Source: RUG12461 sp045661345
Lineage (GTDB): Bacteria; Bacillota; Clostridia; Lachnospirales; Lachnospiraceae
Assembly (NCBI GenBank): GCA_045661345.1
Contig: JAZRFM010000012.1
Coordinates: 1 to 64,000 of the forward strand
Direction: 5' to 3'
Length of the DNA: 64,000 bases
In this document: piece after piece, positions 51,025 to 59,836 of the stretch
Position numbering within the stretch: the stretch's first letter is position 1
Layout of the letters: each line of letters begins with the position of its first letter
Translations under genes and position numbers: made by a program
The notes under the pieces: generated by a model
Database searches by the model: none
Told to the model about the DNA's origin: nothing
What the model saw: the letters and a program-made list of their open reading frames with translations, nothing else

Positions 51025-51699
51025 TTATGCATTTTGAAAGGTCTGTACCTGTGTCAGCAGCCAGCTTTCCCATGCCTCCATCCCTTCTCCGGTTTTCGCG
51101 GAGATCGGAAAGATCAGTGCTTTCGGATTTCGCATCAGGACATTTGCCTTTGCTCTCTCCGGATCAAAATCAAATACGCTTAAGGTATCCATCTTGTTGA
51201 TCAGCACCACATCACAGACCTGATACATCAGCGGATACTTCAGGGGTTTGTCATCCCCCTCCGGCACGGACAGAATATTCACGCTGATCTGGGCACCGGT
51301 GTCAAACTCTGCAGGGCAGACCAGGTTTCCCACGTTTTCCAGTATCGCCAGATCCAGCTCATCCGGCTCCAGTCCCTCCAGCCCCTGCCGCGTCATGGCC
51401 GCAGTGAGATGGCACATCCCGCCGGTATGCAGCTGAATCGATTTGACGCCGGTCTGCTCCGCAATGGTACGCGCATCCACATCAGAGTCGATATCCGCTT
51501 CCATGACGCCGATCTTGATCCTGTCCTTCAGATCGTTGATGGTACGGGTCAGCGTCGTGGTCTTTCCGCTTCCCGGAGAACTCATGAGATTCAGCAGATA
51601 GATTCCTTTTTCCCTGTTTTCTTTCCGCATGAGATCCGCTTCGCGGTTATTGTCCGCAAAAATGCTTTCCTTTACCTCGATAATTCTGGGAGTTGACAC
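51025..51699 (-). CDS. hypB: HypB nickel-insertion GTPase
   Basis: 224 residues. P-loop SSPGSGKTT (about 41-49), the metal-site region with Cys-His (GGMCHLTA), ENVGNLVCPAEFD and VLINKMDTL for guanine recognition. It delivers nickel to [NiFe] hydrogenase or urease-type enzymes. The N-terminus lacks the His-rich stretch of some HypBs. No hypA, other hyp gene or hydrogenase is adjacent, which is unusual. Ribosome site AAAGGAGG. Confidence 0.93.
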   Translation of the reverse strand: MSTPRIIEVKESIFADNNREADLMRKENREKGIYLLNLMSSPGSGKTTTLTRTINDLKDRIKIGVMEADIDSDVDARTIAEQTGVKSIQLHTGGMCHLTAAMTRQGLEGLEPDELDLAILENVGNLVCPAEFDTGAQISVNILSVPEGDDKPLKYPLMYQVCDVVLINKMDTLSVFDFDPERAKANVLMRNPKALIFPISAKTGEGMEAWESWLLTQVQTFQNA

Positions 51700-51722
51700 G
51701 TTATTAAACCTCCTTTTAATTT

Positions 51723-54683
51723 TTACTCGTTGTCGAACGCACCTTCCTCGTACAAGGCCATAAAGGCATCCACCACCTTGGGAGAAAGCTGTGTGCCCGA
51801 AATGGATCTGATTTCATTTACCACCGTTTCAAGCGGCAGCTTTTTACGATAGGGACGGGTCGAATACATGGCATCAAAGGTATCCGCCACTGCGATGATC
51901 TGCGCCACGTCCGGAATCTCCTCGCCCTTCACGCCGTTGGGATAGCCCTTCCCGTCAAACCGTTCATGATGATATCCCGCACCGTAGGCAAGCTCCGGAT
52001 CAATTTCCCGGAAATCGGAAAGAATCTCATAACCCTTTTGGGCATGGCTCTTCATCACCTCAAACTCCTCGTCATTCAGCCGTTCCGGCTTGTTGAGAAT
52101 CGCATCCGGGATACCGATCTTTCCGATATCATGGAGAAGTGCCATGTTATAGAACTCTTCTGCCCGGGTCTGCGGATATCCCAGCTTCTCGGCGATCCAT
52201 TTCGTATATTTCGCGACACGGAAGGAATGACCGTTTGTATAGGTGTCCTTGATATCGATACACTTTGCGAAGGTTCTGGAGAGCTGACTGATCCGCTTGC
52301 GGTTTTCTTCCGCCTTTTTTTCCGCACGCCTCAGTCTGCGGCGGAAGGAAAGCCAGATCAGCAGAGCACTGACCGCCACCGCAATCACGGCCATCAGGAT
52401 CAAAAACCAGGTATGTTCATAGAATGCCATGGTTTTTGTGATCTCCACATCCGTCTCTTCCTCGATCTCTCCGCTCAGGGTATTGATCACGGCAAACCGG
52501 TAGGTATAGGTACCCCCATCCAGATTCGTGTATACCGAGTGGGTCATCTCCCTTTTCGTCTTCAGCTGCGCCTCATCGTCAAATCCCTCCAGCTGCGTGG
52601 AGATCACCGGATTGATCAGCGCGTAGGTCAGCGCATAGGCATCAATCACCACGCGCTTCGCACTGGACGGAATGGTCACTTTCCCGTCTACCACCGGATA
52701 GAGTTCATCATCCACTTCCACGAAGGGCACCGCCAGCTTGATCTCGTGATAATCCGCATAGGAGTCATTGACATTGACACTTGCCACGCCGGTACTTCCG
52801 GAAATGAATAACGTCCCGTCCTCCTCGATGCAGCTTCTCGAGTTTGCCGTGGTGATGGTGGGGAGGCCGTTGTCCGTGTCAAAAAACGTGTATTCCATAT
52901 CCTCCCGATCCGCCAGCAGCTCCTCCGCCTGCACGACATAGATGCCGTTGCTGGAAAGGATCCAGAGACCGCCCTGGTCGTCATAATAGAGATCAAAGTT
53001 GTTGGAATACGGGAAATGCTCGATGGTTGTAATCTTGTCATCCTTGAGATAGGCAATGGCATTGCTGGTAATGATCCAGTTCAGATTGCGCTCCGGATCC
53101 TCACGGATCCGCAGAATCACCTCCGACGGAAGCCCATCCTCCCGTCCGAGACGCGTCACCGCGTTCCCGTTCAGCACGTAGATACCGTCTCCGTCGCTGC
53201 CCAGGAGAATCCTGCCGCTGTCATCCATCGGCGTACCGATGGTCAGAATCTCCGTGTTGGTCACGCCGTTATCGGCATCGTAGATCTCCGTCACCTGACC
53301 GTTTTCAATGATATGCAGTCCGCCGCTGGTACCGACCGCGATCCGGCCATCGGGAAGCTCCATGGTCATACGAACCCGGTTCGTGTTCATGCCCTTTTCT
53401 TCATTAAAACAGGTCACGTTTCCCTGGGGATCCACGCAGACCAATCCGTTGTCACTGTAAGTGGAGATCCAGAGATTACCTTTGGAGTCCGAGCGGATGC
53501 AGCGGATCCTGACCTCCCTCAGCATCTCCGTAAGGTCATTTTTCACCTGTCTGTAATGGGAATCCAACAGATACAACCCGCTGTCTGTCCCGATATAGAG
53601 ATAGTCCTGATACCTGCAGGTCGTATTCACCACAAGGGGCGGCAGCCCGCCGGCCGTGGAGACATCCGTAAACTGGTTCGTCGTGATCTTCATCACGCCC
53701 TGCCGCGAACTGACAAACCAAAGATTTCCTTCGTAATCCACGATCATATCATCGACGGAATTATCCATGGGCAGATTTTCCATCACGTTATAGTCACGGC
53801 TCTCGTCAAAAAAACCGATCCCGTTATCCGCGCAGATAAAAACCTTATCCCCGTAGGGACGGATCGCATTGACATTGACGTGGGGATTTACCTCATAACG
53901 TCTGACATCCTTCAGCCCCGTCACCATATTGCCGTAATAGACCTCGCTTTCCGACGTGCCGAGATAGATATACCCCGCATGATCCGGATCCGGATAAACC
54001 GCGTTCACCACACCCAGATTCAGATTTTCATTACTATAGTAAAGAGCCACCCGTTTGTTTTCGATACAGAAAACATCCCCGTCCAGGGTCTCCCCGTAGA
54101 TGAGTCCCTGGGAATCCCTCTGCAGCTCACATACATATTCCCCGTTCAGCTGCGGATCATCCAGTGCATGGACCTGATCCTCGGTATCCACATACCCGAT
54201 ACCGGTGGTCGTCGCGACCAGAATATCTCCGGCTGCGTCCTGCTTGATATCCCGAATGGAAGAGGACTTCAGTACCTCCTGATTCTCGGGAAACACGAAG
54301 GATCCGTTCTGATAGTAGGCGATCCCGTTGTCATTCGTACCGATCCAGACCCGATCCTGATCATCCACAAACAGGCTGACCACACTTGCAATGCCCTGGG
54401 ATGCATCAAATCGGAAAAACTCCGAACCGTCATACCGGATCAGCCCTGCATAGCTGCCGATCCAGATAAACCCGTCATCCGTCTGTACGATTGCATTGGC
54501 ATCCGCAGTCGGAAGACCGTTCACGTTGTCATAAAGCGTCGCCTTATAGCCTTCTCCGTTATGCAGCCTTGCTGCCAGCACCGGATCCGGCCGGAACAGA
54601 CATACCTGCAGCAAAAGCAGCAGACAGACTGCCCATAGGCCCCACTTTTTTCCTTTTTTCCGCCAAACTTGTCTGGTGTTCAT
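51723..54683 (-). CDS. Beta-propeller membrane sensor with HD-GYP phosphodiesterase
   Basis: 986 residues. Signal/anchor segment (about 15-37), then two seven-bladed Reg_prop propellers (about 40-650, repeats such as DDGFIWIGSYAGLIRYDG and KGNLWISTY), a Y_Y_Y domain (to about 765), one membrane helix (about 772-795), coiled coil, and an HD-GYP domain: LLHDIGKIGIPD and YHHERFDGKGYPNG are complete. It should degrade cyclic di-GMP in response to an outside signal. It is 23 nt downstream of nothing obvious on its strand but 23 nt upstream of hypB, so they may be co-transcribed. Confidence 0.9.
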   Translation of the reverse strand: MNTRQVWRKKGKKWGLWAVCLLLLLQVCLFRPDPVLAARLHNGEGYKATLYDNVNGLPTADANAIVQTDDGFIWIGSYAGLIRYDGSEFFRFDASQGIASVVSLFVDDQDRVWIGTNDNGIAYYQNGSFVFPENQEVLKSSSIRDIKQDAAGDILVATTTGIGYVDTEDQVHALDDPQLNGEYVCELQRDSQGLIYGETLDGDVFCIENKRVALYYSNENLNLGVVNAVYPDPDHAGYIYLGTSESEVYYGNMVTGLKDVRRYEVNPHVNVNAIRPYGDKVFICADNGIGFFDESRDYNVMENLPMDNSVDDMIVDYEGNLWFVSSRQGVMKITTNQFTDVSTAGGLPPLVVNTTCRYQDYLYIGTDSGLYLLDSHYRQVKNDLTEMLREVRIRCIRSDSKGNLWISTYSDNGLVCVDPQGNVTCFNEEKGMNTNRVRMTMELPDGRIAVGTSGGLHIIENGQVTEIYDADNGVTNTEILTIGTPMDDSGRILLGSDGDGIYVLNGNAVTRLGREDGLPSEVILRIREDPERNLNWIITSNAIAYLKDDKITTIEHFPYSNNFDLYYDDQGGLWILSSNGIYVVQAEELLADREDMEYTFFDTDNGLPTITTANSRSCIEEDGTLFISGSTGVASVNVNDSYADYHEIKLAVPFVEVDDELYPVVDGKVTIPSSAKRVVIDAYALTYALINPVISTQLEGFDDEAQLKTKREMTHSVYTNLDGGTYTYRFAVINTLSGEIEEETDVEITKTMAFYEHTWFLILMAVIAVAVSALLIWLSFRRRLRRAEKKAEENRKRISQLSRTFAKCIDIKDTYTNGHSFRVAKYTKWIAEKLGYPQTRAEEFYNMALLHDIGKIGIPDAILNKPERLNDEEFEVMKSHAQKGYEILSDFREIDPELAYGAGYHHERFDGKGYPNGVKGEEIPDVAQIIAVADTFDAMYSTRPYRKKLPLETVVNEIRSISGTQLSPKVVDAFMALYEEGAFDNE

Positions 54684-54774
54684 TTTATTAAATCCTGTTT
54701 TATTTTTTCATGCATACGTTTGCGGGAAGAGTACAGCCTTCAGCCGCTCACAATCGTCACAAATCAGTCTTTCC

Positions 54775-55098
54775 TTAGATGTTTACCTGCCACAAATGCT
54801 CTTCGTTCAAGCCCTGCCGCAACAGCTCCTCCATAACCTCTTCCTTTTTTCCGTCAGGATGAAAATCCATCAGCACCCTTTTCAGGTGTTTCTCCCTTGC
54901 GTCTTCCGGCTCATATCCCGTCAATTCCTTGGCAAGCATCTCTGACAGCTCCTTCGGTGCAAGACCCGGCGGGATCTGTACACCGGACAATCGTCCAAAC
55001 AGACCTGCCGCGTAGTAGTATTCGTAATTTCCCAATAATGTGGATTTCTGCCGCAGACACTTCAGAATCACGCTTTGCCGCACGATGGATGGCTCCAT
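54775..55098 (-). CDS. Small protein of unknown function
   Basis: 107 residues from ATG 55098 (MEPSIVRQSVILKCLRQKST). Mostly helical with charged residues, no Cys pair or membrane segment, no recognised domain. Segments such as GLFGRLSGVQIPPGLAPKEL and KELTGYEPEDAREKHLKRVL could be two helical hairpins. The start codon comes straight after a terminator-shaped hairpin whose 3' arm supplies the GGGAGG ribosome site, so translation or transcription may be conditional. Confidence 0.6.
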   Translation of the reverse strand: MEPSIVRQSVILKCLRQKSTLLGNYEYYYAAGLFGRLSGVQIPPGLAPKELSEMLAKELTGYEPEDAREKHLKRVLMDFHPDGKKEEVMEELLRQGLNEEHLWQVNI

Positions 55099-55133
55099 AA
55101 AAAAACCTCCCGGGCTTTTCACTGCCCGAGAGG
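55099..55133 (-). promoter_or_regulatory. Hairpin with T-run that contains the ribosome site
   Basis: Minus strand: CCTCTCGGGC-AGTGAAAA-GCCCGGGAGG followed by TTTTTTT and then the ATG at 55098. The stem has one mismatch. The 3' arm contains GGGAGG, the only ribosome site for the gene. It can act as an intrinsic terminator, an attenuator or a site-masking hairpin. Confidence 0.65.
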
Positions 55134-55149
55134 CATTATAGCATACCAC

Positions 55150-55208
55150 GATTTAGGCGTCAAAAATCACATGTCCCAGAGAAACCTGTAACCTTTGACG
55201 CCTAAATC
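55150..55208. repeat. Perfect 15-bp inverted repeat
   Basis: GATTTAGGCGTCAAA (55150-55164) and TTTGACGCCTAAATC (55194-55208) with a 29-nt loop. The right arm overlaps the last codon and stop of the GG-leader peptide gene at 55207. No T-run follows on either strand, so it is not a usual terminator. Confidence 0.75.
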
Positions 55209-55401
55209 ATAGATCCAAATCCTTATACGGTCGAAACGGAACTCCCTTCCCACCTGCCGCATTCTTCAGCTCGTCGTCAGAAAGCAGCGTGGGCTGATTT
55301 CCGATCTCATAACGTTCCTCTACTTCACGAATCACATCATTTAACTCCGTATTTCCGGAAAATCTCTGGAAATCAAAGAGCTTTCGTAATCTTTTCTCCA
55401 T
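55207..55401 (-). CDS. GG-leader mini-peptide with a 13-residue core
   Basis: 64 residues from ATG 55401 (ribosome site AAAGGAGG). A long N-terminal part (MEKRLRKLFDFQRFSGNTEL onward) leads into LSDDELKNAAGG, a text-book double-glycine leader end, leaving only KGVPFRPYKDLDL as the mature part. The size and the leader suggest a secreted signalling or bacteriocin-type peptide (inference). It follows the Cys-containing GG-leader gene by 20 nt; both probably form one transcript. Confidence 0.7.
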   Translation of the reverse strand: MEKRLRKLFDFQRFSGNTELNDVIREVEERYEIGNQPTLLSDDELKNAAGGKGVPFRPYKDLDL

Positions 55402-55421
55402 TGTATTTCCTCCTTTCCGGA

Positions 55422-55625
55422 TCAAAGCTCGTCTATATAATGGTTTCCTTTGGAGCACTTTGTCCGTCCGCCGGAACCTGCAATACCAACCTCCACATAT
55501 GCTTTGCATACCGCACACCAGATCTTTGACTTGCCCCCATTACGGTTCTGAATCCCAAGTGCCGTCCCACCCGAAACCTGATCCATATCTTCTTCGCTTA
55601 TCTCCATCCTTCTCTCTTTTTCCAT
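55422..55625 (-). CDS. GG-leader peptide with zinc-ribbon-like core
   Basis: 67 residues. Leader MEKERRMEISEEDMDQVSGG, then a 47-residue core with Cys-Ala-Val-Cys and a later Cys-Ser-Lys-Gly-Asn-His, spaced like a small zinc ribbon or two disulfides. Ribosome site GGAGGGAGATC. No export peptidase, modifying enzyme or immunity gene is recognised beside it. The leader type links it to the family at 1-11 kb although the core is unrelated. Confidence 0.7.
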   Translation of the reverse strand: MEKERRMEISEEDMDQVSGGTALGIQNRNGGKSKIWCAVCKAYVEVGIAGSGGRTKCSKGNHYIDEL

Positions 55626-55964
55626 GATCTCCCTCCGTCCGTGTTTCTCTCGATAAGATTCTCTATTTATGTATACGAATCTTTTTTCTCCCTGGCACTG
55701 ATTATAACATATTTTTTACAAAAAAATTGCATATCTGAAAATCATAGTGTATAGTGTAAGCGGTAACTGTAGAATATCCCTATCCAGAAAGCGTTCTTAT
55801 CTGATGTGTCAGATCACACGTACCATCGTTCCCTGAGCCTCACCGGCCCGGAGACACTTCGGGGCTTTGCCATATCGGCGCAGCCTGACCGGACGTAAGT
55901 TCTTTTCATGCATGAGAAAAGGGACGGTTTCCAAAGAGCGGGAATCCAAACAAGGAGGTCACCT
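55626..55964. other. Intergenic stretch between GG-leader genes and ECF-S gene
   Basis: 339 nt with no gene recognised. The part next to the peptides is AT-rich (possible minus-strand promoter); the part before the ECF-S gene is GC-rich with short hairpins (CCCG...CGGGG around 55852-55866). I compared it by eye with FMN, TPP, folate and preQ1 riboswitch signatures and found no match. Confidence 0.5.
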
Positions 55965-56573
55965 ATGAGTGAACGAGCAAAAACCATGACTGCACCAAAA
56001 GAAAACCATGTCAGTACCATCGTCGGTCTCGGCGTTCTGACCGCTATTGTCATCATCCTGCAGGCGCTCGCCCTGAATATCCGTTTCGGCGTCTTCTCCA
56101 TCACACTCGTGCTTGTACCGATCATTGTCGGTGCGGCGCTGTACGGCTACAAAGCAGGTGCATGGCTGGGTCTGGTCTTCGGAACCATCGTCCTTCTGAC
56201 CGGAGATGCAGCACCGTTTCTCGCAGTAAACGCACCCGGCACAGTCTTCGTTGTCCTTGCAAAAGGTATCCTGGCCGGACTGATCGCGGGTCTGGTATAT
56301 AACGCGGCTGCCACAAAAAACGCCCTGCTTGCCGCCATTCTGGCCGGCATCGTCGCACCGGTTGTCAATACCGGGATCTTCCTGATCGGCTGCCGCCTCT
56401 TTTTCTACGACACCATCCAGGGCTGGGCTTCGTCTGCCGGATTTGAAAATGCCGCTGCCTATATGTTCCTCGGTCTTGCCGGCGTCAACTTCCTGGTAGA
56501 GCTGATTATCAATCTGGTTCTTGCTGCAGCGGTGGTTCAGATCGTAAGAGTTGTGAAGAAATCGCGCAAATAA
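55965..56573 (+). CDS. ECF transporter S component (vitamin uptake, substrate unknown)
   Basis: 202 residues from ATG 55965 behind AAGGAGGTCACC. Six hydrophobic segments, with the ECF-S pattern LNIRFGVFSITLVLVPIIVG, AALYGYKAGAWLGLVFGTIV and a late VNFLVELIINLVLA. It binds a vitamin or metal and docks to a shared energising module (EcfAA'T) encoded elsewhere. Neither gene neighbours nor a riboswitch reveal the substrate. Confidence 0.85.
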   Translation: MSERAKTMTAPKENHVSTIVGLGVLTAIVIILQALALNIRFGVFSITLVLVPIIVGAALYGYKAGAWLGLVFGTIVLLTGDAAPFLAVNAPGTVFVVLAKGILAGLIAGLVYNAAATKNALLAAILAGIVAPVVNTGIFLIGCRLFFYDTIQGWASSAGFENAAAYMFLGLAGVNFLVELIINLVLAAAVVQIVRVVKKSRK

Positions 56574-56601
56574 AATTTAGATTATATTTTATGACACTGA
56601 T

Positions 56602-56634
56602 AAAAAACCCTCTCCCGAACGGAGAGGGTTTTTT
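56602..56634. terminator. Bidirectional terminator between the ECF-S and etfA genes
   Basis: AAAAAACCCTCTCC-CGAAC-GGAGAGGGTTTTTT: 14-bp perfect stem with runs on both sides, ending both converging transcripts. Confidence 0.92.
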
Positions 56635-56659
56635 GATCATTTCTCTGGCGGTGTTCCTT

Positions 56660-57706
56660 TTATTCCTTCGCTGCCACCGCTGCTTTGATCTGCTCTGTCA
56701 GCTGGGGAACGATCTTGTTCAGATCTCCGACCACACCATAATCCGCCACATCAAAGATCGGCGCATCCTCATCCTTGTTAATCGCAATGATGATGTCCGA
56801 CTCTTCCATGCCTGCCACGTGCTGAATCGCACCGGAGATACCGATTGCGAAATATACCTGCGGACGAACGGTCTTGCCGGTCTGTCCCACCTGCAGATCC
56901 TGCGGCTGCCAGCCGTTTTCCACAACGGCACGGGAGCAGCTCACGGTTCCGCCGATGGCTTCCGCCAGATCCTCCAGAAGCTTGAAGTTTTCCTTGGAGC
57001 CAACGCCTCTGCCGCCGGAAACGAGAATCTTCGCATCCATGATGTTCTTCGTAGTCACAACGGACTTCACGATCTCCTGGATCTCTACGAAACGATTGTT
57101 TTTCTCGATCTTTGCGTCAAAGTCGATCACTTCCGCTTTGCGGCCGGCTTCCTTCGGAAGCTTCTGCATCACGCCGGGGCGAACCGTTGCCATCTGCGGA
57201 CGGTTGTCCGGGCAGGCGATGGTCGCGATGGTATTGCCGCCGAATGCGGGACGGGTCATCAGCAGCTGGTTGTGCTTCTGGGGCTGTCCCTCTTTTGCCT
57301 CCAGCGGGAAATCACCGATATCCAGCTGTGTGCAGTCCGCGGTCAGACCGGTTGCCACTCTGGCAGAAACGGTGGGACCGAGATCACGGCCGATGGCCGT
57401 TGCCCCCACCAGCATGATCTCCGGCTTAAACTCCCGGATCACTGCGGTCAATGCCTGTGCATAAGGCTCGGTCATGTAGGTCTCCAGGGAAGGATCATCC
57501 ACAACGATGACCTTGTCCGCACCATACTCACCGAGTTCATCCGCCAAATGCTTTACATCATGCCCAAGGAGCACTGCCGTCACTTCGGTTCCGAGATCCT
57601 TTGCAAGATCTTTTCCCTTACCGACCAGTTCGAAGGCGATGCCGCTGAGCTTCTTATCTACCTGCTGCGCAAAAATATATACGCCCTTGTATTCCTCTAA
57701 ACTCAT
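56660..57706 (-). CDS. etfA: Electron transfer flavoprotein alpha subunit
   Basis: 348 residues from ATG 57706 (AAAGGACAAG upstream). The C-terminal FAD domain is recognisable from ILVSGGRGVGSKENFKLLED, GQTGKTVRPQVYFAIGISGA and INKDEDAPIFDVADYGVVGD. With EtfB and Bcd it forms the bifurcating complex that couples crotonyl-CoA reduction to ferredoxin reduction. Last gene of the butyrate operon. Confidence 0.96.
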   Translation of the reverse strand: MSLEEYKGVYIFAQQVDKKLSGIAFELVGKGKDLAKDLGTEVTAVLLGHDVKHLADELGEYGADKVIVVDDPSLETYMTEPYAQALTAVIREFKPEIMLVGATAIGRDLGPTVSARVATGLTADCTQLDIGDFPLEAKEGQPQKHNQLLMTRPAFGGNTIATIACPDNRPQMATVRPGVMQKLPKEAGRKAEVIDFDAKIEKNNRFVEIQEIVKSVVTTKNIMDAKILVSGGRGVGSKENFKLLEDLAEAIGGTVSCSRAVVENGWQPQDLQVGQTGKTVRPQVYFAIGISGAIQHVAGMEESDIIIAINKDEDAPIFDVADYGVVGDLNKIVPQLTEQIKAAVAAKE

Positions 57707-57797
57707 TTTCTTGTCCTTTCTGTAATTGATATCCGAAGACACTGATATTCAGTCTTCGCTCCACCTCATTAAGTGTCCCTGTATGGATTTGTCCTGG

Positions 57798-58586
57798 TCA
57801 AATCACGTGTTTTGCGGTTAACTTATCCATAATATAGGAAACACCCTCATCCGGCGTATCCGGCGCGACCTTCTCACCGGCCCCTTTTCGTACCTTGTCG
57901 GAGGCCTTCGCAATCTTCGTGGGGGAACCTGCCAGTCCGATATTGGCATCGTCCAGCTCCTTCAGATCCGGTCTTCCCCAGACAGTGACTTCCTTCTCAT
58001 TGTATGCGTCAAAGATACCGCCGGGCGTCATATAACGGGGCTCGTTCAGCTCGGAAAGTGCAGTGATCAGACAGGGCATCTTGACCTTCAGCATATGATG
58101 ACGATCCTCATACTGCCGCTTTACGATCACGGAATCGCCTTCCAGCTTGATGTCCGCAGCATAGGAAATCACCGGAAGCTTCAGATGCTCTGCAATCTGC
58201 GGTCCCACCTGTGCGGTATCGCCGTCGATGGCCTGCCGTCCTGTAATCACAAGGTCATAATCCAGATTCTTCAACGCAGCTGCGATGGTGCTGCTGGTCG
58301 CCCAGGTATCCGCGCCACCCAGTACACGATCCGTAACAAGAATTGCCTTGTCGGCACCCATGGCCATTGCCTCACGCAGAATATCATCTGCCTTCGGAAG
58401 ACCCATGGTGAGTACGGTGACCTCCGCGCCGTACTGATCTTTCAGACGAAGTGCCGCTTCCAGACCCGCTTTATCGTCCGGGTTCATGATCGCAAGCATC
58501 GCCGCTCTATTTAAGGTTCCGTCCGGATTGAACTGCACGCCGCCCGCGGTATCAGGAACCTGCTTGATACAAACTACGATTTTCAT
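57798..58586 (-). CDS. etfB: Electron transfer flavoprotein beta subunit
   Basis: 262 residues. MKIVVCIKQVPDTAGGVQFN at the start, the AMAMGADKAILVTDR segment and the ITGRQAIDGDTAQVGPQIAE loop match EtfB. The bifurcating FAD sits in this subunit in butyryl-CoA dehydrogenase/Etf complexes (family knowledge). It lies between bcd and etfA with gaps of 58 and 91 nt. Confidence 0.96.
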   Translation of the reverse strand: MKIVVCIKQVPDTAGGVQFNPDGTLNRAAMLAIMNPDDKAGLEAALRLKDQYGAEVTVLTMGLPKADDILREAMAMGADKAILVTDRVLGGADTWATSSTIAAALKNLDYDLVITGRQAIDGDTAQVGPQIAEHLKLPVISYAADIKLEGDSVIVKRQYEDRHHMLKVKMPCLITALSELNEPRYMTPGGIFDAYNEKEVTVWGRPDLKELDDANIGLAGSPTKIAKASDKVRKGAGEKVAPDTPDEGVSYIMDKLTAKHVI

Positions 58587-58644
58587 GTGTATTCTCCTTT
58601 TTCTTGTAGTTTATGTTCGCTCGTTCTCGTTCAGTGGCTGCCGG

Positions 58645-59799
58645 TTACCGAAGCAACGCTCCGGAGATAACCATTCTCTGCACCTCCGACGTACCCTCAT
58701 AGATCTCCGTGATCTTCGCGTCACGCATCATGCGCTCCACATCGTACTCACGGATATAACCGTAACCGCCGAAGAGCTGAACTACTTCCGTCGTGACAGC
58801 CATCGCCGTCTCCGCAGCAAAGAGTTTTGCCTTTGCAGCCTCCACGGAATAAACCTTCTGGGTCTCTTTTGCCTTTGCAGCCTTATAAACGAGGAGCTGC
58901 GCAGCCTCAATCCTGGTCGCCATGTCAGCGATCTTGAACTGGGTATTCTGCTGTGCCGCAATGGAACGCCCGAACTGCTTACGTTCCTTCGTGTACTCGA
59001 TACAACGCTCAAGAGCGCCCTCCGCGATCCCGAGTGCCTGTGCGGCGATACCGATACGTCCGCCGTCCAGCGTATGCATGGCGATAGGGAAGCCCTTGCC
59101 TTCCGGTCCGAGAAGCGCATCGCCGGGGATCTTGCAATCCTCGAAGATCAGCTCATAGGTGGAAGATCCGCGGATACCCATCTTTTTCTCCTTCGTACCG
59201 AAGGAAAAGCCGGGGGTTCCTTTTTCCACGATAAATGCGGAAAACTTCTTTTTCTTACGCCCCTTCGGATCCACATCCACCTGTGTCACCGCGATGACGA
59301 TGTATACGTTTGCTTCTTTTCCGTTGGTGATGAAGCACTTGGAGCCGTTTAAGATCCAGCCGTCCCCATCCTTCACCGCTCTGGTCTGGGCACCCTGTGC
59401 ATCGGTACCGGCGCCGGGCTCGGTCAGCGCAAAGGCGCCAAGCCATTCCCCGGTTGCAAGCTTCGGCACATATTTCTGCTTCTGCTCCTCCGTTCCGTAG
59501 GTCATGATCGGGTCAATGCAAAGAGAGGTATGTGCGGATACGATAACACCGGTGGTTCCGCAAACCTTGGAGAGCTCCTCTACGCACATCACGTAAGTCA
59601 GCGGATCACAACCCTGTCCGCCGTACTCCTTGGGAACCGGAATACCGAGAAAACCGGCCTTTGCCATCTTTTCCACTGTCTGTCTCGGGAATACTTCGGT
59701 TTCATCCGTTTCCTGTGCAAGAGGCTTTGCTTCATTTTCAGCGAACTCGCGGAACAGGGTTCTCGCCAGCTCATGCTTCTTGTCTAAACAAAAATCCAT
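58645..59799 (-). CDS. bcd: Butyryl-CoA dehydrogenase
   Basis: 384 residues, full length acyl-CoA dehydrogenase: FALTEPGAGTDAQGAQTRAV and KCFITNGKEANVYIVIAVTQ for FAD and substrate, and the base region QLFGGYGYIREYDVERMMRD with the C-terminal IYEGTSEVQRMVI. It reduces crotonyl-CoA to butyryl-CoA with EtfAB. Third gene of the operon. Confidence 0.95.
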   Translation of the reverse strand: MDFCLDKKHELARTLFREFAENEAKPLAQETDETEVFPRQTVEKMAKAGFLGIPVPKEYGGQGCDPLTYVMCVEELSKVCGTTGVIVSAHTSLCIDPIMTYGTEEQKQKYVPKLATGEWLGAFALTEPGAGTDAQGAQTRAVKDGDGWILNGSKCFITNGKEANVYIVIAVTQVDVDPKGRKKKKFSAFIVEKGTPGFSFGTKEKKMGIRGSSTYELIFEDCKIPGDALLGPEGKGFPIAMHTLDGGRIGIAAQALGIAEGALERCIEYTKERKQFGRSIAAQQNTQFKIADMATRIEAAQLLVYKAAKAKETQKVYSVEAAKAKLFAAETAMAVTTEVVQLFGGYGYIREYDVERMMRDAKITEIYEGTSEVQRMVISGALLR

Positions 59800-59836
59800 G
59801 TTTTACTTCCTCCGTTTAGTTTTTTAAATCCTGTTT

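Noticed and set aside
53016..54638. A 540-residue open frame opposite the propeller sensor
   Set aside because: It is the complement of a clearly coding, repetitive propeller gene; no ribosome site or family pattern.
55750..55964. Riboswitch before the ECF-S gene
   Set aside because: No match by eye to FMN, TPP, folate or preQ1 aptamer cores; only small hairpins.
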